NCBI RefSeq assembly: GCF_014109765.1
Contig: NZ_CP059139.1
Span: forward strand, 1,984,001 to 2,048,000
DNA: 64,000 nt
Direction: 5' to 3'
Source: Pseudomonas berkeleyensis
GTDB lineage: Bacteria; Pseudomonadota; Gammaproteobacteria; Pseudomonadales; Pseudomonadaceae
Both the position numbers and the translations under genes were made by a program. Shown piece by piece: positions 20,195 to 30,050 of the stretch. How positions within the stretch are numbered: the stretch's first letter is position 1; each line of letters starts with the position of its first letter. Under the pieces are notes generated by a model. The model worked only from the letters and a program-made list of their open reading frames with translations. It ran no database searches and was not told where the DNA came from.

Positions 20195-21540
20195 TGGCCG
20201 CCTATGAGATGAACTTTGACGGCCTGGTCGGGCCGACTCACAACTACGGTGGATTGTCCTACGGCAACGTGGCGTCACAGAGCAACAGCCAGGCTGCCTC
20301 CAATCCCAAGGAGGCCGCCAAGCAAGGCTTGGCGAAGATGAAGGCGCTGATGGCCATGGGCTTCAAGCAGGGCGTACTGGCCCCGCAGGAGCGTCCGGAT
20401 GTCACCGCACTGCGGCGCCTGGGGTTTACCGGCAACGATGCCGAAGTGATCGAACGTGCTGCGCGCGAGGCCATGCCGCTGCTGGTGGCGAGCTGTTCGG
20501 CATCGAGCATGTGGACGGCCAACGCCTGCACCGTCAGCCCCAGTGCCGATACGGCCGATGGTCGTGTGCACTTCACTGCAGCCAACCTCAACTGCAAGTT
20601 CCATCGCAGCATCGAGCACCCGACCACCAGCCGTGTGCTGCAGGCCATGTTCGCTGACCACAGGCACTTCGCCCATCATCCGGCGCTACCGGCCGTGGCG
20701 CAGTTCGGTGATGAGGGCGCGGCCAACCACACGCGCTTCTGCAAGGGCTATGGCGACGCGGGAGTGGAGTTCTTCGTCTATGGCCGCAGTGCCTTCGACA
20801 CCCGTTACCCGGCACCGGCACGTTATCCGGCGAGGCAGACACTGGAGGCCAGTCAGGCGGTTGCACGTCTGCACGGGCTGAGCGAGGCGGGCGTGGTCTA
20901 CGCCCAGCAGAACCCGGCGGTGATCGACCAGGGCGTATTCCATAACGACGTGATCGCCGTGGGCAATGGCGAGGTGCTGTTCTATCACCAGGACGCTTTC
21001 CTCGAGACCGACAAGGTGCTGGCCGAACTGGGCGACAAGCTGGCCCGTCGCGGCGGCAACTTCCAGGCTGTCTGCGTGCCGGGTTCTGCCGTGAGCGTGC
21101 AGGACGCAGTGCGCTCCTACCTGTTCAACAGCCAGCTGCTGACCCGCGCCGATGGCAGCATGCTGCTGGTGGTGCCGGAGGAGTGCAGGAACAACCCGAG
21201 CGTCTGGCGCTACCTTGAGCAACTGACTGGCAGTGCTGGGCCGATCCGCGAAGTGCGCGTCTTCGACCTCAAGCAGAGTATGCAGAATGGTGGCGGTCCT
21301 GCCTGCCTGCGTTTGCGCGTCGCGCTCAATGAATACGAGCTGGCGGCGGTCAATCCCGGCGTGGTGATGAGTGACGCGCTACACGACACGCTGGTGGCCT
21401 GGGTCGACAAACATTACCGCGACCGCCTCAGCGAAGCCGATCTGGCTGACCCGCACTTGCTGACCGAATGCCGTACGGCATTGGATGAACTGACGCAGAT
21501 CCTTAAACTGGGCTCGGTCTATCCTTTCCAACTGACCTAA
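20194..21540 (+). CDS. aruB: N-succinylarginine dihydrolase AruB (AstB)
   Basis: Cleaves succinylarginine to succinylornithine, ammonia and CO2; second step of the AST pathway. 448 aa with the diagnostic start [20 protein letters not shown], then [20 protein letters not shown], the catalytic His region [20 protein letters not shown], and the C-terminal [20 protein letters not shown] typical of AstB. Start overlaps the aruD stop by one base. A frame open further upstream inside aruD was rejected. Confidence 0.96.
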
Positions 21541-21559
21541 CCCACATTCCGGAGATTTT

Positions 21560-21844
21560 ATGAGCGACGCTCTGCAACTGATTCTCGAAGATAACGACGG
21601 CACCCAACTGGAAACTTCCTGCAGCCGTTTTGCCGTGGTTTGGCAGGGCAAGGAACTGTGGGTTCAGGCCGTCGGCGATCAGTTGCTGATCGGCGTCGAC
21701 GTGGAGGAGGGCGATACCGAGTACGCCAACCTGCTGCTGCGTCCGCAAGCCACCAACCTGGTCAGCCTGCAGCTGGAGATGGAGCCGGTGGAGCAGGATG
21801 AAGATGAGGACGATCACGTGCATGGCCCTGGCTGCAATCACTGA
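21560..21844 (+). CDS. Small acidic protein of the aru operon, unknown function
   Basis: 94 aa, predicted cytoplasmic, no signal peptide or membrane segment. The body looks like a small beta-rich fold ([30 protein letters not shown]); the tail is very acidic with His and Cys ([14 protein letters not shown]), possibly metal binding. P. aeruginosa has a small gene of unknown function at the same place between aruB and aruE, so it is a conserved passenger. GGAG lies before the start. I do not know its function; a role linked to the metal-dependent AruE downstream is only a guess. Confidence 0.75.
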   Translation: MSDALQLILEDNDGTQLETSCSRFAVVWQGKELWVQAVGDQLLIGVDVEEGDTEYANLLLRPQATNLVSLQLEMEPVEQDEDEDDHVHGPGCNH

Positions 21845-21854
21845 TTGAACCTTG

Positions 21855-21963
21855 TAGGGTGGGCCGGGCGGTGCTCCGCTTCAGCCCACCCTGCGGAGAC
21901 TGCCGGAGTGAGCGTCGCGAGCGAATCCAGGCAACGCAAATCTTCGCTCGCGGCGCGCGCTCC
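21855..21963. repeat. REP-like palindromes between the acidic gene and aruE
   Basis: GTAGGGTGGGCC...CTTCAGCCCACCCTGCGG (21855-21898) followed by GCGAGCGAATCC...TTCGCTCGCGG...GCTCC. The same two modules, in another order and more diverged, occur in the gspI/gspJ insert at 6562-6689. Confidence 0.75.
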
Positions 21964-21996
21964 ACAAAAAAAGTGCTGTTGACCAAGGAGTATTCG

Positions 21997-23010
21997 ATGC
22001 TTGCCCTCGGCAAACTGCTTGAACTGACCCTGGCCGGCCATGAGCCGTCGGCGAAGATTCAACTGACGCCCGATGGCACGCGTCTGCGCTGGCTCGACGA
22101 AGGCGCGCTGGAGGTGACTCCGCCGGCAGCGCGTGACAATGGCCTCGATCTGTTGTTGTCGGCCGGTATCCACGGTAACGAAACTGCGCCGATCGAGCTG
22201 CTCGACCGCCTGCTGCGTGGCATTGCACGCAACGAGCTGCATCCGGCGGCGCGCATGCTCTTTCTGTTCGGCAACCCCGAGGCGATGCGCCGCGGCGAGC
22301 GCTACGTCGAGCAGGATCTCAATCGCCTGTTCAGTGGCCGGCATGAGCAAACCAGTGGTTTCGAGGCCATTCGCGCCTGTGATCTGGAACACCTGAGCGC
22401 CACCTTCTTTGGCAAGGACACCGGTCGCACCCGCCTGCACTACGACCTGCACACCGCTATTCGTGGCTCGAAGATCGAGCAGTTCGCCCTCTATCCCTGG
22501 CAGGAGGGGCGTGCGCATTCCCGCCGCGAGCTGGAGCGTTTGCGCGCCGCCGGTATCGAGGCCGTGTTGCTGCAGAACAAGTCCTCGATCACCTTCAGCG
22601 CCTACACCTATGCGCAGCTCGGTGCCGAGGCCTTCACCCTGGAACTGGGCAAGGCGCGCGCCTTCGGGCAGAACGAACTGGTCAATCTCGATCTGCTGGA
22701 AAACGCATTGCATGCGTTGATCGAGGGGCGCGAGGTGATCACTGGCGAGCCGACTCTGGATGGTTTGCAGCTGTTCGCGGTCTCGCGGGAGATCATCAAG
22801 CACAGCGACAGTTTCCAGTTGCACCTGCCTGCAGATATCGAGAATTTCACCGAGCTGGCGCCTGGTTACCTGCTTGCCGAAGACATTGCCGACACCCGCT
22901 GGGTGGTGGAAGAGCAGGGCGCGCGCATCATCTTTCCCAATCCCAAGGTCAGGAACGGCCTGCGTGCCGGCATCCTGATCGTCCCGGACGATGGCTCCGG
23001 ACTGGCGTAG
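21997..23010 (+). CDS. aruE: Succinylglutamate desuccinylase AruE (AstE)
   Basis: Zinc enzyme that hydrolyses succinylglutamate to glutamate and succinate; last step of the AST pathway. 337 aa, AstE/aspartoacylase family: [20 protein letters not shown] supplies the zinc His and Glu, [22 protein letters not shown] the next motif, and [20 protein letters not shown] the third zinc His. The C-terminal domain is complete. AAGGAG is 6 nt before the ATG; 138 nt of open frame upstream is REP-like and not protein-like. Confidence 0.95.
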   Translation: MLALGKLLELTLAGHEPSAKIQLTPDGTRLRWLDEGALEVTPPAARDNGLDLLLSAGIHGNETAPIELLDRLLRGIARNELHPAARMLFLFGNPEAMRRGERYVEQDLNRLFSGRHEQTSGFEAIRACDLEHLSATFFGKDTGRTRLHYDLHTAIRGSKIEQFALYPWQEGRAHSRRELERLRAAGIEAVLLQNKSSITFSAYTYAQLGAEAFTLELGKARAFGQNELVNLDLLENALHALIEGREVITGEPTLDGLQLFAVSREIIKHSDSFQLHLPADIENFTELAPGYLLAEDIADTRWVVEEQGARIIFPNPKVRNGLRAGILIVPDDGSGLA

Positions 23011-23292
23011 CCTGCGTGTCATCCGGGAAATGATCTGCTTGGGTTATTCTCCGGATTTCATCCGGGCTACGCCGTTGACATGGCGTTTCTAGATGCGGCG
23101 TAGGAGTGGCTGGGCGGCATTCCGCTTCAGCCGCGATCTGCTCTTCTCGCTTCGCAGCTAAAGCGGAATGCCGCTCATACGCTCCTGCAGCCCCGCTTGG
23201 CGTTCCACTCTATTTTGCCCCAACTGTATCTTGTGAGTGCCCGAGCGACCTCTTTAGCATGGGCTTTTCGCCAATAGCTGGGAAAGCCTGCC
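23011..23292. repeat. aruE-threonine aldolase gap filled with REP-like palindromes
   Basis: 282 bp. It holds CCGGATTTCATCCGGGCTACGCC (23051-23073), the same type as the pair near 42766-42825. A long inverted pair at 23098-23189 (GTAGGAGTGGCTGGGCGGCATTCC ... GGAATGCCGCTCATACGCTCCTGC) follows. No ORF worth calling. Confidence 0.7.
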
Positions 23293-24297
23293 ATGCCCCT
23301 GATCGACCTGCGTAGCGACACCGTCACCCAACCCACCGCGGCCATGCGCGAGGCCATGCTGGCAGCCGAGCTGGGCGACGATGTTTATGGCGAAGACCCC
23401 ACCGTCAATCGCCTGGAGGCCTGGTTGGCCAAGGAGCTGGGGTTCGAGGCGGCGCTGTTCGTACCCACCGGCACCATGAGCAACCTGCTGGGACTGATGG
23501 CGCACTGCGAGCGAGGTGACGAGTACATCGTCGGCCAGCAGGCGCATACCTATAAGTACGAGGGCGGCGGTGCGGCCGTGCTCGGTTCCATTCAGCCGCA
23601 GCCGATCGACGGTGAGGCCGACGGCTCGCTCGATCTGAGCAAGGTCGAGGCAGCGATCAAACAGGATGATTTCCACTTCGCTCGTACCCGCTTGCTGGCC
23701 CTGGAAAACACCATGCAGGGCAAGGTGTTGCCGCTTGAGTATCTGGCTGCTGCCCGCGAACTCACTCGTCGTCGTGGCCTGAGCCTGCACCTGGATGGTG
23801 CTCGCCTGTACAACGCGGCGGTCAAGCTCGGTGTGCCGGCGCGCGAGATCACCCAGTACTTCGATTCCGTATCGGTATGCCTGTCCAAGGGCCTCGGTGC
23901 GCCGGTCGGCTCGGTGCTCTGCGGCAGCGCCGTGCTGATCGGCAAGGCGCGCCGCCAGCGCAAGATGGTCGGCGGTGGTATGCGCCAGGCCGGTGTGCTG
24001 GCGGCGGCGGGGCTGTATGCCCTGCAGCACCAGGTGCAGCGCCTGGCCGAGGATCATGCCAACGCTGCACGTCTAGGTGCAGCTCTGAGCGAGCTGGGCT
24101 ACAGCGTCGAGCCGGTGCAGACCAATATGGTCTATGTGCAACTCGGCGAGCGTGCCGGGCAAGTCAAGGCCTTCATGGCCGAACACGGCATCGCCGTCAG
24201 TGCCGCGCCACGCCTGCGCCTGGTCACTCATCTGGACGTCAGTGCCGAGCAAATCGAGCGGGTGATCGAGGCATTTGCTGCTTTCCGTTCGCATTGA
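23293..24297 (+). CDS. ltaE: Low-specificity L-threonine aldolase
   Basis: PLP enzyme splitting L-threonine/allo-threonine to glycine and acetaldehyde. 334 aa, beta-eliminating lyase fold: start [71 protein letters not shown] with the PLP Asp, and the PLP lysine K199 in [16 protein letters not shown]. The C-terminal PLP-transferase small domain is complete. It stands alone between repeats, so probably has its own promoter. Confidence 0.93.
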   Translation: MPLIDLRSDTVTQPTAAMREAMLAAELGDDVYGEDPTVNRLEAWLAKELGFEAALFVPTGTMSNLLGLMAHCERGDEYIVGQQAHTYKYEGGGAAVLGSIQPQPIDGEADGSLDLSKVEAAIKQDDFHFARTRLLALENTMQGKVLPLEYLAAARELTRRRGLSLHLDGARLYNAAVKLGVPAREITQYFDSVSVCLSKGLGAPVGSVLCGSAVLIGKARRQRKMVGGGMRQAGVLAAAGLYALQHQVQRLAEDHANAARLGAALSELGYSVEPVQTNMVYVQLGERAGQVKAFMAEHGIAVSAAPRLRLVTHLDVSAEQIERVIEAFAAFRSH

Positions 24298-24390
24298 GCG
24301 TCAGGCGTGCGCTGCCGATAGGCGCACGCTATCAATAAGGTACTAGCCGCGCGCGGTAGGCCCGATATAATGCGACCCTTTGCAGACTGC

Positions 24391-24514
24391 GTGACAACTG
24401 CTGCGCTCGGCCATGCTGCGTTAAAAACCGGCTCAGAATGCTCATTTACAACTCGTAAACTGCGCTTCTTCGCCAGCTTTTGCCTTGCCTGACCTTCGCT
24501 CGCGACGTTCTCAC
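24391..24514. repeat. Fold-back intergenic repeat, copy 3, upstream of alaS
   Basis: About 124 bp; core GCTGCGTTAAAAACCGGCTC...AATGCTCATTTAC-aactc-GTAAACTGCG as in the other copies. The ends (GTGACAAC and the complement of GTGAGAAC) pair but differ in sequence from the other copies. It ends about 50 bp before the alaS ATG, so it probably lies in the alaS leader or just before its promoter. Confidence 0.75.
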
Positions 24515-24566
24515 TTTGTCTGCTTCGCCGGCTTTGCCGTGGCCGCCTGATTCCGTGGATATCCCT

Positions 24567-27191
24567 ATGAAAAGCGCAGAAATCCGTGAAGCCTTCCTGA
24601 GCTTCTTCGAAGAAAAAGGGCACACCCGTGTCGCTTCCAGCTCGCTGATTCCGGCGAACGACCCGACCCTGCTGTTCACCAACGCAGGCATGAACCAGTT
24701 CAAGGACTGCTTCCTGGGCCTGGAAAAGCGCGCCTATACTCGCGCTACCACCAGCCAGAAGTGCGTGCGTGCCGGCGGCAAGCACAATGACCTGGAAAAC
24801 GTCGGTTACACCGCGCGCCACCACACCTTCTTCGAAATGCTGGGCAACTTCAGCTTCGGCGACTATTTCAAGCGTGATGCCATCCATTACGCCTGGGAGT
24901 TCCTGACCTCCGACAAGTGGCTGAACCTGCCCAAGGAAAAGCTCTGGGTCACCGTCTACGCCACCGATGATGAGGCCTACGACATCTGGACCAAGGAAGT
25001 CGGCATTCCCACCGAGCGCATGATCCGTATCGGTGACAACAAGGGCGCGCCGTACGCATCGGATAACTTCTGGGCGATGGGCGATACCGGCCCGTGCGGC
25101 CCATGCACCGAGATCTTCTTCGACCACGGCGAGCACATCTGGGGCGGCCCACCCGGCAGCCCGGAAGAAGATGGCGACCGCTACATCGAGATCTGGAACA
25201 ACGTGTTCATGCAGTTCAACCGCACTGCCGATGGCGTACTGCACGCGTTGCCGGCACCGAGCGTGGACACCGGCATGGGCCTGGAGCGCATCAGCGCCGT
25301 GCTGCAGCACGTCAACTCGAACTACGAGATCGACCTGTTCCAGAACCTGCTGGCCGCTTCTGCCAAGGCCATCGGCTGCGCCAACGCAGGCGAAGCCTCG
25401 CTTAAAGTGGTGGCTGACCATATCCGTTCCTGCAGCTTCCTGATTGCCGATGGCGTGACACCGTCCAACGAAGGCCGTGGCTACGTGCTGCGCCGTATCA
25501 TTCGTCGTGCCTGCCGTCATGGCAACAAGCTGGGCGCCAAGGGCAGCTTCTTCTACCAGATCGTCGCCGCCCTGGTGGCCGAGATGGGCGAAGCCTTCCC
25601 TGAGCTCAAGCAGCAACAGGCGCACATCGAGCGCGTACTGAAGACCGAGGAAGAGCAGTTCGCCAAGACCCTGGAGCAGGGCCTGAAGATTCTCGAGCAG
25701 GATCTGCTGGGGCTGAAAGGCGATGTCATTCCGGGTGATGTCGTGTTCAAGCTGTATGACACCTATGGTTTCCCGGTCGACCTGACCGCCGACATCGCCC
25801 GTGAGCGCGAACTGTCGGTGGATGAGGCCGGCTTCGAGCGTGAAATGGAAGCGCAGCGTGAGCGCGCCCGTTCCGCCAGCGCCTTCGGCATGGATTACAA
25901 CGCCCTGGTCAAGGTCGACAGCGATACTCGCTTCCTCGGCTATGAAGGCACCAGTGGCGAAGGCAAGGTGATCGCCCTGTTCAAGGCTGGCAGCGCCGTC
26001 GACAGCCTCGCCGAAGGCGAGGAGGGCGTGGTGGTGCTGGATCAGACCCCGTTCTACGCCGAGTCGGGTGGTCAGATTGGTGACTGCGGCTATCTGGAAG
26101 CGGCCGGCGTGCGCTTCGATGTGCGCGACACCACCAAGGCGGGCGGCGCCTTCCTGCACCACGGTGTGGTCGCCAAGGGCGGCCTGAGCGTCGGTGCCAG
26201 CGTCAAGGCCGAGGCTGATGCCAGCGTGCGTCAGGCCACTGCCCTGAACCACTCCGCAACCCACTTGCTGCATGCCGCGCTGCGTCAGGTGCTGGGTGAC
26301 CACGTGCAGCAGAAGGGCTCGCTGGTCGACAGTCAGCGTCTGCGCTTCGACTTCAGCCACTTCGAGGCGATCAAGCCCGACCAACTGAAGCAGCTGGAAG
26401 ACATCGTCAACGCCGAGATTCGCAAGAACTCCGAGGTCGAGACCGAGGAAACCGACATTGAAACCGCCAAGGCCAAAGGCGCCATGGCGCTGTTCGGTGA
26501 GAAGTATGGCGATCAGGTGCGTGTGCTGAGCATGGGCGGCGACTTCTCCGTCGAGCTGTGCGGCGGTACCCACGTATCGCGTACCGGCGACATCGGCCTG
26601 TTCAAGATCACCAGCGAGGGCGGCGTGGCCGCTGGCGTGCGTCGTATCGAAGCGGTCACCGGCGCCGCTGCGTTGGCCTGGCTCAATGGTGCCGAGGAGC
26701 AGCTCAAGGAAGCCGCTTCGCTGGTCAAGGGCAGCCGCGACAACGTGCTGGACAAGCTTTCGGCACTGATCGAGCGTAACCGCCAGCTGGAAAAAGAGCT
26801 GGAGCAGCTCAAGGCCAAGGCCGCCAGCGCTGCAGGCAACGATCTGGCTGGCTCCGCAATCGAGGTGAAGGGCACCAAGGTGCTGGCCACGCGTCTCGAT
26901 GGTCTGGACGGCAAGGCGCTGCTGGCGTTGGTCGACCAACTGAAGAACAAGCTGGGCAGCGCTGTGATCCTGCTCGGCGGTGTGTTCGACGAGAAGGTGG
27001 TGCTGGTCGCCGGTGTGACCCAGGATCTGACCGCCAAGGTCAAGGCCGGTGACCTGATGCGTCAGGCCGCTGCAGCCGTGGGTGGCAAGGGCGGTGGTCG
27101 TCCGGACATGGCCCAGGGTGGCGGTGTCGATGCGAACAAACTGGATGAAGCGCTGGCGCTGGCCGCAACCCTGGTCGAGCAGGCTTCGTAA
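24567..27191 (+). CDS. alaS: Alanyl-tRNA synthetase AlaS
   Basis: Class II synthetase charging tRNA-Ala. 874 aa, full length. Seen: N-terminal [20 protein letters not shown], catalytic motifs ([51 protein letters not shown]), the editing domain with [11 protein letters not shown] near residue 562 and CGGTHV near 665, and a C-terminal domain with a coiled stretch ([18 protein letters not shown]) and DHHA1-like [12 protein letters not shown]. The start is by homology; no strong ribosome site is visible, and an open frame 29 codons upstream runs through the repeat. Confidence 0.97.
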   Translation: MKSAEIREAFLSFFEEKGHTRVASSSLIPANDPTLLFTNAGMNQFKDCFLGLEKRAYTRATTSQKCVRAGGKHNDLENVGYTARHHTFFEMLGNFSFGDYFKRDAIHYAWEFLTSDKWLNLPKEKLWVTVYATDDEAYDIWTKEVGIPTERMIRIGDNKGAPYASDNFWAMGDTGPCGPCTEIFFDHGEHIWGGPPGSPEEDGDRYIEIWNNVFMQFNRTADGVLHALPAPSVDTGMGLERISAVLQHVNSNYEIDLFQNLLAASAKAIGCANAGEASLKVVADHIRSCSFLIADGVTPSNEGRGYVLRRIIRRACRHGNKLGAKGSFFYQIVAALVAEMGEAFPELKQQQAHIERVLKTEEEQFAKTLEQGLKILEQDLLGLKGDVIPGDVVFKLYDTYGFPVDLTADIARERELSVDEAGFEREMEAQRERARSASAFGMDYNALVKVDSDTRFLGYEGTSGEGKVIALFKAGSAVDSLAEGEEGVVVLDQTPFYAESGGQIGDCGYLEAAGVRFDVRDTTKAGGAFLHHGVVAKGGLSVGASVKAEADASVRQATALNHSATHLLHAALRQVLGDHVQQKGSLVDSQRLRFDFSHFEAIKPDQLKQLEDIVNAEIRKNSEVETEETDIETAKAKGAMALFGEKYGDQVRVLSMGGDFSVELCGGTHVSRTGDIGLFKITSEGGVAAGVRRIEAVTGAAALAWLNGAEEQLKEAASLVKGSRDNVLDKLSALIERNRQLEKELEQLKAKAASAAGNDLAGSAIEVKGTKVLATRLDGLDGKALLALVDQLKNKLGSAVILLGGVFDEKVVLVAGVTQDLTAKVKAGDLMRQAAAAVGGKGGGRPDMAQGGGVDANKLDEALALAATLVEQAS

Positions 27192-27206
27192 CGAGCGAGA
27201 AAGCGG

Positions 27207-27230
27207 GGCCCGCAGTGCGTCCGGCGGGCC
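27207..27230 (+). terminator. GC-rich hairpin after alaS
   Basis: GGCCCGC-N10-GCGGGCC, 7-bp stem, 16 nt after the alaS stop, with only TT following. Could be a weak terminator or an RNA stabiliser between alaS and lysC. Confidence 0.5.
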
Positions 27231-27293
27231 TTGGCAGTATGACCCGATGCGGGTTTAATGGGCGCCCTTCGAGGAATCAGGCGGCTTTTTGAA

Positions 27294-28532
27294 ATGGCTT
27301 TGATCGTACAGAAGTTTGGGGGCACCTCCGTCGGCACCATTGAGCGCATCGCGCAGGTGGCCGACAAGGTGAAGAAGTTCCGCGAGAACGGTGACGACAT
27401 CGTCGTCGTGGTTTCCGCCATGAGCGGCGAGACCAACCGCCTGATCGATCTGGCCAAACAGATCACCGATGGCGAGCCGGTTGCGCGTGAGCTGGATGTC
27501 ATGGTGTCCACTGGTGAGCAGGTGACCATTGCCCTGCTGGCCATGGCGCTGATCAAGCGTGGCGTGCCGGCGGTGTCCTACACCGGCAACCAGGTGCGCA
27601 TCCTCACCGACAGCGCGCACAACAAGGCGCGTATTCTGCAGATCGACGACCAGAAGATTCGCGCTGAACTCAAGGCTGGCCGTGTCGTCGTCGTCGCCGG
27701 TTTCCAGGGCGTCGACGAGCATGGCAACATCACCACCCTTGGTCGTGGCGGCTCCGATACCACGGGCGTAGCCCTGGCAGCGGCGCTGAAAGCCGATGAG
27801 TGCCAGATCTACACCGATGTCGATGGCGTCTATACCACCGATCCGCGCGTGGTGCCCAAGGCTCAGCGCCTGGAAAAGATCACCTTCGAAGAGATGCTGG
27901 AAATGGCCAGCCTCGGCTCCAAGGTGCTGCAGATTCGTTCGGTGGAGTTCGCCGGCAAGTACAACGTCCCGCTGCGCGTTCTGCACAGCTTCCAGGAGGG
28001 GCCGGGCACCCTCATTACCCTTGATGAAGAGGAATCCATGGAACAGCCGATCATTTCCGGCATCGCTTTCAATCGCGACGAAGCCAAGCTGACCATCCGT
28101 GGGGTGCCGGATATTCCAGGCATTGCCTTCAAAATTCTCGGCCCGATCAGTGCCGCCAATATCGAAGTCGACATGATCGTGCAGAACGTGGCGCACGATA
28201 ACACCACCGATTTCACCTTCACCGTGCACCGCAACGACTACAACAACGCTCTGGGCGTGTTGCAGAAGACCGCTGACGAGCTGGGCGCGCGTGAGGTGGT
28301 GGGTGACACCAACATCGCCAAGGTCTCCATCGTCGGCGTCGGCATGCGTTCGCACGCTGGTGTCGCCAGCCGCATGTTCGAAGCGCTGGCCAAAGAGGGC
28401 ATCAACATCCAGATGATCTCCACTTCGGAAATCAAGGTATCTGTGGTCATCGAAGAGAAGTACCTGGAGCTGGCGGTTCGCGCTCTGCATACTGCCTTCG
28501 AGCTCGATGCTCCGTCCCGACAGGGCGAGTGA
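27294..28532 (+). CDS. lysC: Aspartate kinase LysC
   Basis: First enzyme of the aspartate-family amino-acid pathway (aspartate to aspartyl phosphate). 412 aa: kinase domain from ALIVQKFGGTSVG through TLGRGGSDTTGVALAAALKA and CQIYTDVDGVYTTDPRVVP, then two ACT regulatory domains (about 265-405; GISGIAFNRDEAKLTIRG is near the first, ISTSEIKVSVVIEEKYLELA in the second), so feedback inhibition is expected. The frame is open 12 codons upstream; the family start MALIVQKFGG is preferred. Followed by a strong terminator. Confidence 0.96.
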   Translation: MALIVQKFGGTSVGTIERIAQVADKVKKFRENGDDIVVVVSAMSGETNRLIDLAKQITDGEPVARELDVMVSTGEQVTIALLAMALIKRGVPAVSYTGNQVRILTDSAHNKARILQIDDQKIRAELKAGRVVVVAGFQGVDEHGNITTLGRGGSDTTGVALAAALKADECQIYTDVDGVYTTDPRVVPKAQRLEKITFEEMLEMASLGSKVLQIRSVEFAGKYNVPLRVLHSFQEGPGTLITLDEEESMEQPIISGIAFNRDEAKLTIRGVPDIPGIAFKILGPISAANIEVDMIVQNVAHDNTTDFTFTVHRNDYNNALGVLQKTADELGAREVVGDTNIAKVSIVGVGMRSHAGVASRMFEALAKEGINIQMISTSEIKVSVVIEEKYLELAVRALHTAFELDAPSRQGE

Positions 28533-28544
28533 TACCCTTATCCC

Positions 28545-28580
28545 GAAAGGCGCGGCTGGTTCCGCGCCTTTCGTCTTTTT
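28545..28580 (+). terminator. Rho-independent terminator of lysC
   Basis: GAAAGGCGCGG-6 nt-CCGCGCCTTTC followed by GTCTTTTT: 11-bp perfect stem and T run, 12 nt after the lysC stop. Confidence 0.92.
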
Positions 28581-28724
28581 GATCGGCACGCGGGGACTTT
28601 CTTTCTACGCTGGCTGGTCAATACTTGGGTGAGGCTTTCAGCGCTGCTTGATTTCGCTGTAGGCCATCGCCATTTTCTTTTTTGCAGACTGTTGTCCTGA
28701 AATGTAATCCGTGAGGAGAAAGGA

Positions 28725-28910
28725 ATGCTGATTCTGACTCGCCGGGTCGGAGAGACCCTGATGGTCGGTGATGATGTGACTGTCACCGTGTTGGGCGTTA
28801 AAGGTAATCAGGTGCGCATTGGCGTTAACGCGCCCAAGGAGGTTGCCGTGCACCGTGAGGAAATCTACCAGCGCATCCAGAAAGAGAAGGGTGACGAACC
28901 AAGCCACTAA
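28725..28910 (+). CDS. rsmA: Carbon storage regulator CsrA/RsmA
   Basis: Small RNA-binding dimer that represses or stabilises mRNAs at GGA motifs; a global regulator of secretion, biofilm and secondary metabolism in Pseudomonas. 61 aa: [40 protein letters not shown]; the RNA-contact residues L4 and R44 are present. GAGGAGAAAGG precedes the ATG, itself a GGA-rich leader that RsmA might bind. The 150-bp gap after the lysC terminator must hold its own promoter. Confidence 0.97.
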
Positions 28911-28972
28911 TTTTTCTCGAAATTTTGGTTTGCAAACGGGGAAAACATGTTTATCATGCGCCCCGTGTTGCG

Positions 28973-29063
28973 GAGAGGTGGCCGAGTGGCCGAAGGCGCT
29001 CCCCTGCTAAGGGAGTACACCTCAAAAGGGTGTCGGGGGTTCGAATCCCCCCTTCTCCGCCAT
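28973..29063 (+). tRNA. tRNA-Ser (anticodon GCT)
   Basis: 91 nt class II tRNA: acceptor GGAGAGG pairing with CTTCTCC (one G-T), long variable arm, T-loop GGTTCGAATCC, encoded GCCA end, and anticodon loop ctGCTaa at about position 35. It directly follows rsmA, as in P. aeruginosa. Confidence 0.95.
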
Positions 29064-29133
29064 TATTCAGCGAGTTGGGCGAAAGCCGAGCTGGCGAATC
29101 AACCAGAGGTGATCTGGTATAAAAGCACCGACC

Positions 29134-29210
29134 GGACTCATAGCTCAGCTGGATAGAGTACTCGGCTACGAACCGAGCGGTCGGAGGTTCGAATCCTCCT
29201 GAGTCCGCCA
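29134..29210 (+). tRNA. tRNA-Arg (anticodon ACG), copy 1 of 3
   Basis: 77 nt, GGACTCA acceptor pairing TGAGTCC, D-loop AGCTCAGCTGGATAGAGTA, anticodon loop ctACGaa, encoded CCA. Identical by eye to the next two copies. Confidence 0.96.
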
Positions 29211-29215
29211 TATTG

Positions 29216-29247
29216 AATGGCTTGCATCGCTGCAAGCCATTTTGTTT
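29216..29247 (+). terminator. Hairpin between tRNA-Arg copies 1 and 2
   Basis: AATGGCTTGC-atcgct-GCAAGCCATT then TTGTTT: a 10-bp perfect stem with short T run. Looks like a full terminator left inside the array; the equivalent in the next spacer is decayed. Confidence 0.65.
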
Positions 29248-29281
29248 CAACCAGTGGTGATCTGGTCTAAAAGCGCCAAAC

Positions 29282-29358
29282 GGACTCATAGCTCAGCTGG
29301 ATAGAGTACTCGGCTACGAACCGAGCGGTCGGAGGTTCGAATCCTCCTGAGTCCGCCA
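29282..29358 (+). tRNA. tRNA-Arg (anticodon ACG), copy 2 of 3
   Basis: Same 77-nt gene, 148 bp after copy 1. Its upstream flank CAACCAGTGGTGATCTGGTCTAAAAGCGCC is shared with copy 3 and, more loosely, copy 1. Confidence 0.96.
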
Positions 29359-29431
29359 TATCGAGTGGCACTGCAGCGATGCAAGGTCATGATGTTTCAA
29401 CCAGCGGTGATCTGGTCTAAAAGCGCCAAAT

Positions 29432-29508
29432 GGACTCATAGCTCAGCTGGATAGAGTACTCGGCTACGAACCGAGCGGTCGGAGGTTCGAATCCTCCTGA
29501 GTCCGCCA
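29432..29508 (+). tRNA. tRNA-Arg (anticodon ACG), copy 3 of 3
   Basis: Same 77-nt gene, 150 bp after copy 2; followed at once by a strong bidirectional terminator. Confidence 0.96.
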
Positions 29509-29512
29509 TACC

Positions 29513-29547
29513 AAAAGGGCCTGCAGCAATGCAGGCCCTTTTTATTT
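29513..29547. terminator. Terminator shared by the tRNA array and the convergent DUF4124 gene
   Basis: AAAAGGGCCTGC-agcaat-GCAGGCCCTTTTT: 11- to 12-bp stem with A and T flanks in both directions, placed between converging transcripts. Confidence 0.9.
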
Positions 29548-29552
29548 GTCCG

Positions 29553-30050
29553 TCATTTGCCTTTCACGCAGCCGGCTTCGTCGAAGCTGACTTGGCGACT
29601 GCTGCCGCCTTTGCGCTTTTCGCGGTAGTGGTAGCGCTGCTGACCGTTGCTTGCCGTGACCCTGTCCGGTTTGCCCAGGCTGCTTTCCACATCAGCACGG
29701 CTCATGCCGCGGCGGATTTCCTTGCGGATGATGGCCTGGCGTCTCTCGCTGCTGGTCAGCAGGTTACCGCAGCCGTCTTCCTGCTGGCCAACTATCACCA
29801 GTTCGCCAGGATTTGTCGCTGTGCCACTCGCGCGGCGGTTGGGGGCGGCCAGGGGAATGGCTTTTCCGCTACTGGGGGTGTGGTTGCGTGCATCCTGCAG
29901 GTGTTGTTCCTGCTCGCTGTTGCAGCCGTGGCGGGTGAAGGTGATATGGCCGTCTGCGTCCACGCAGCGGAACACGCTGGCGGCCGAGCTGTCTTGAATA
30001 GGGTAGAGAAGCGCAGCGGTGAATAGCGCTGCGAAGTGCCGTCCTTGCAT
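29553..30050 (-). CDS. DUF4124-domain exported protein
   Basis: 165 aa, predicted periplasmic: a signal peptide (MQGRHFAALFTAALLYPIQDSSAAS) is followed directly by the DUF4124 pattern VFRCVDADGHITFTRHGC. A Ser/Pro-rich linker comes next, then a C-terminal RKEIRRGMSRADVESSLGKP resembling the SmpA/BamE-type or DUF2845-like module, with two more Cys. GGAGG precedes the chosen ATG; the open frame upstream lacks a signal peptide. Biochemical function unknown; the domains suggest an envelope protein. Divergent from mgtE. Confidence 0.8.
   Translation of the reverse strand: MQGRHFAALFTAALLYPIQDSSAASVFRCVDADGHITFTRHGCNSEQEQHLQDARNHTPSSGKAIPLAAPNRRASGTATNPGELVIVGQQEDGCGNLLTSSERRQAIIRKEIRRGMSRADVESSLGKPDRVTASNGQQRYHYREKRKGGSSRQVSFDEAGCVKGK

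Noticed and set aside
24228-26939. 903-codon minus-strand frame opposite alaS
   Set aside because: Antisense shadow; low-complexity composition and no start signal, while alaS is complete on the plus strand.
29134-29508. CRISPR-like regular repeats
   Set aside because: The repeats are three tRNA-Arg genes with 71- and 73-bp spacers; there are no cas genes.
29134-29508. Integration (att) site at the tRNA array
   Set aside because: No integrase and no displaced tRNA 3' fragment outside the array.
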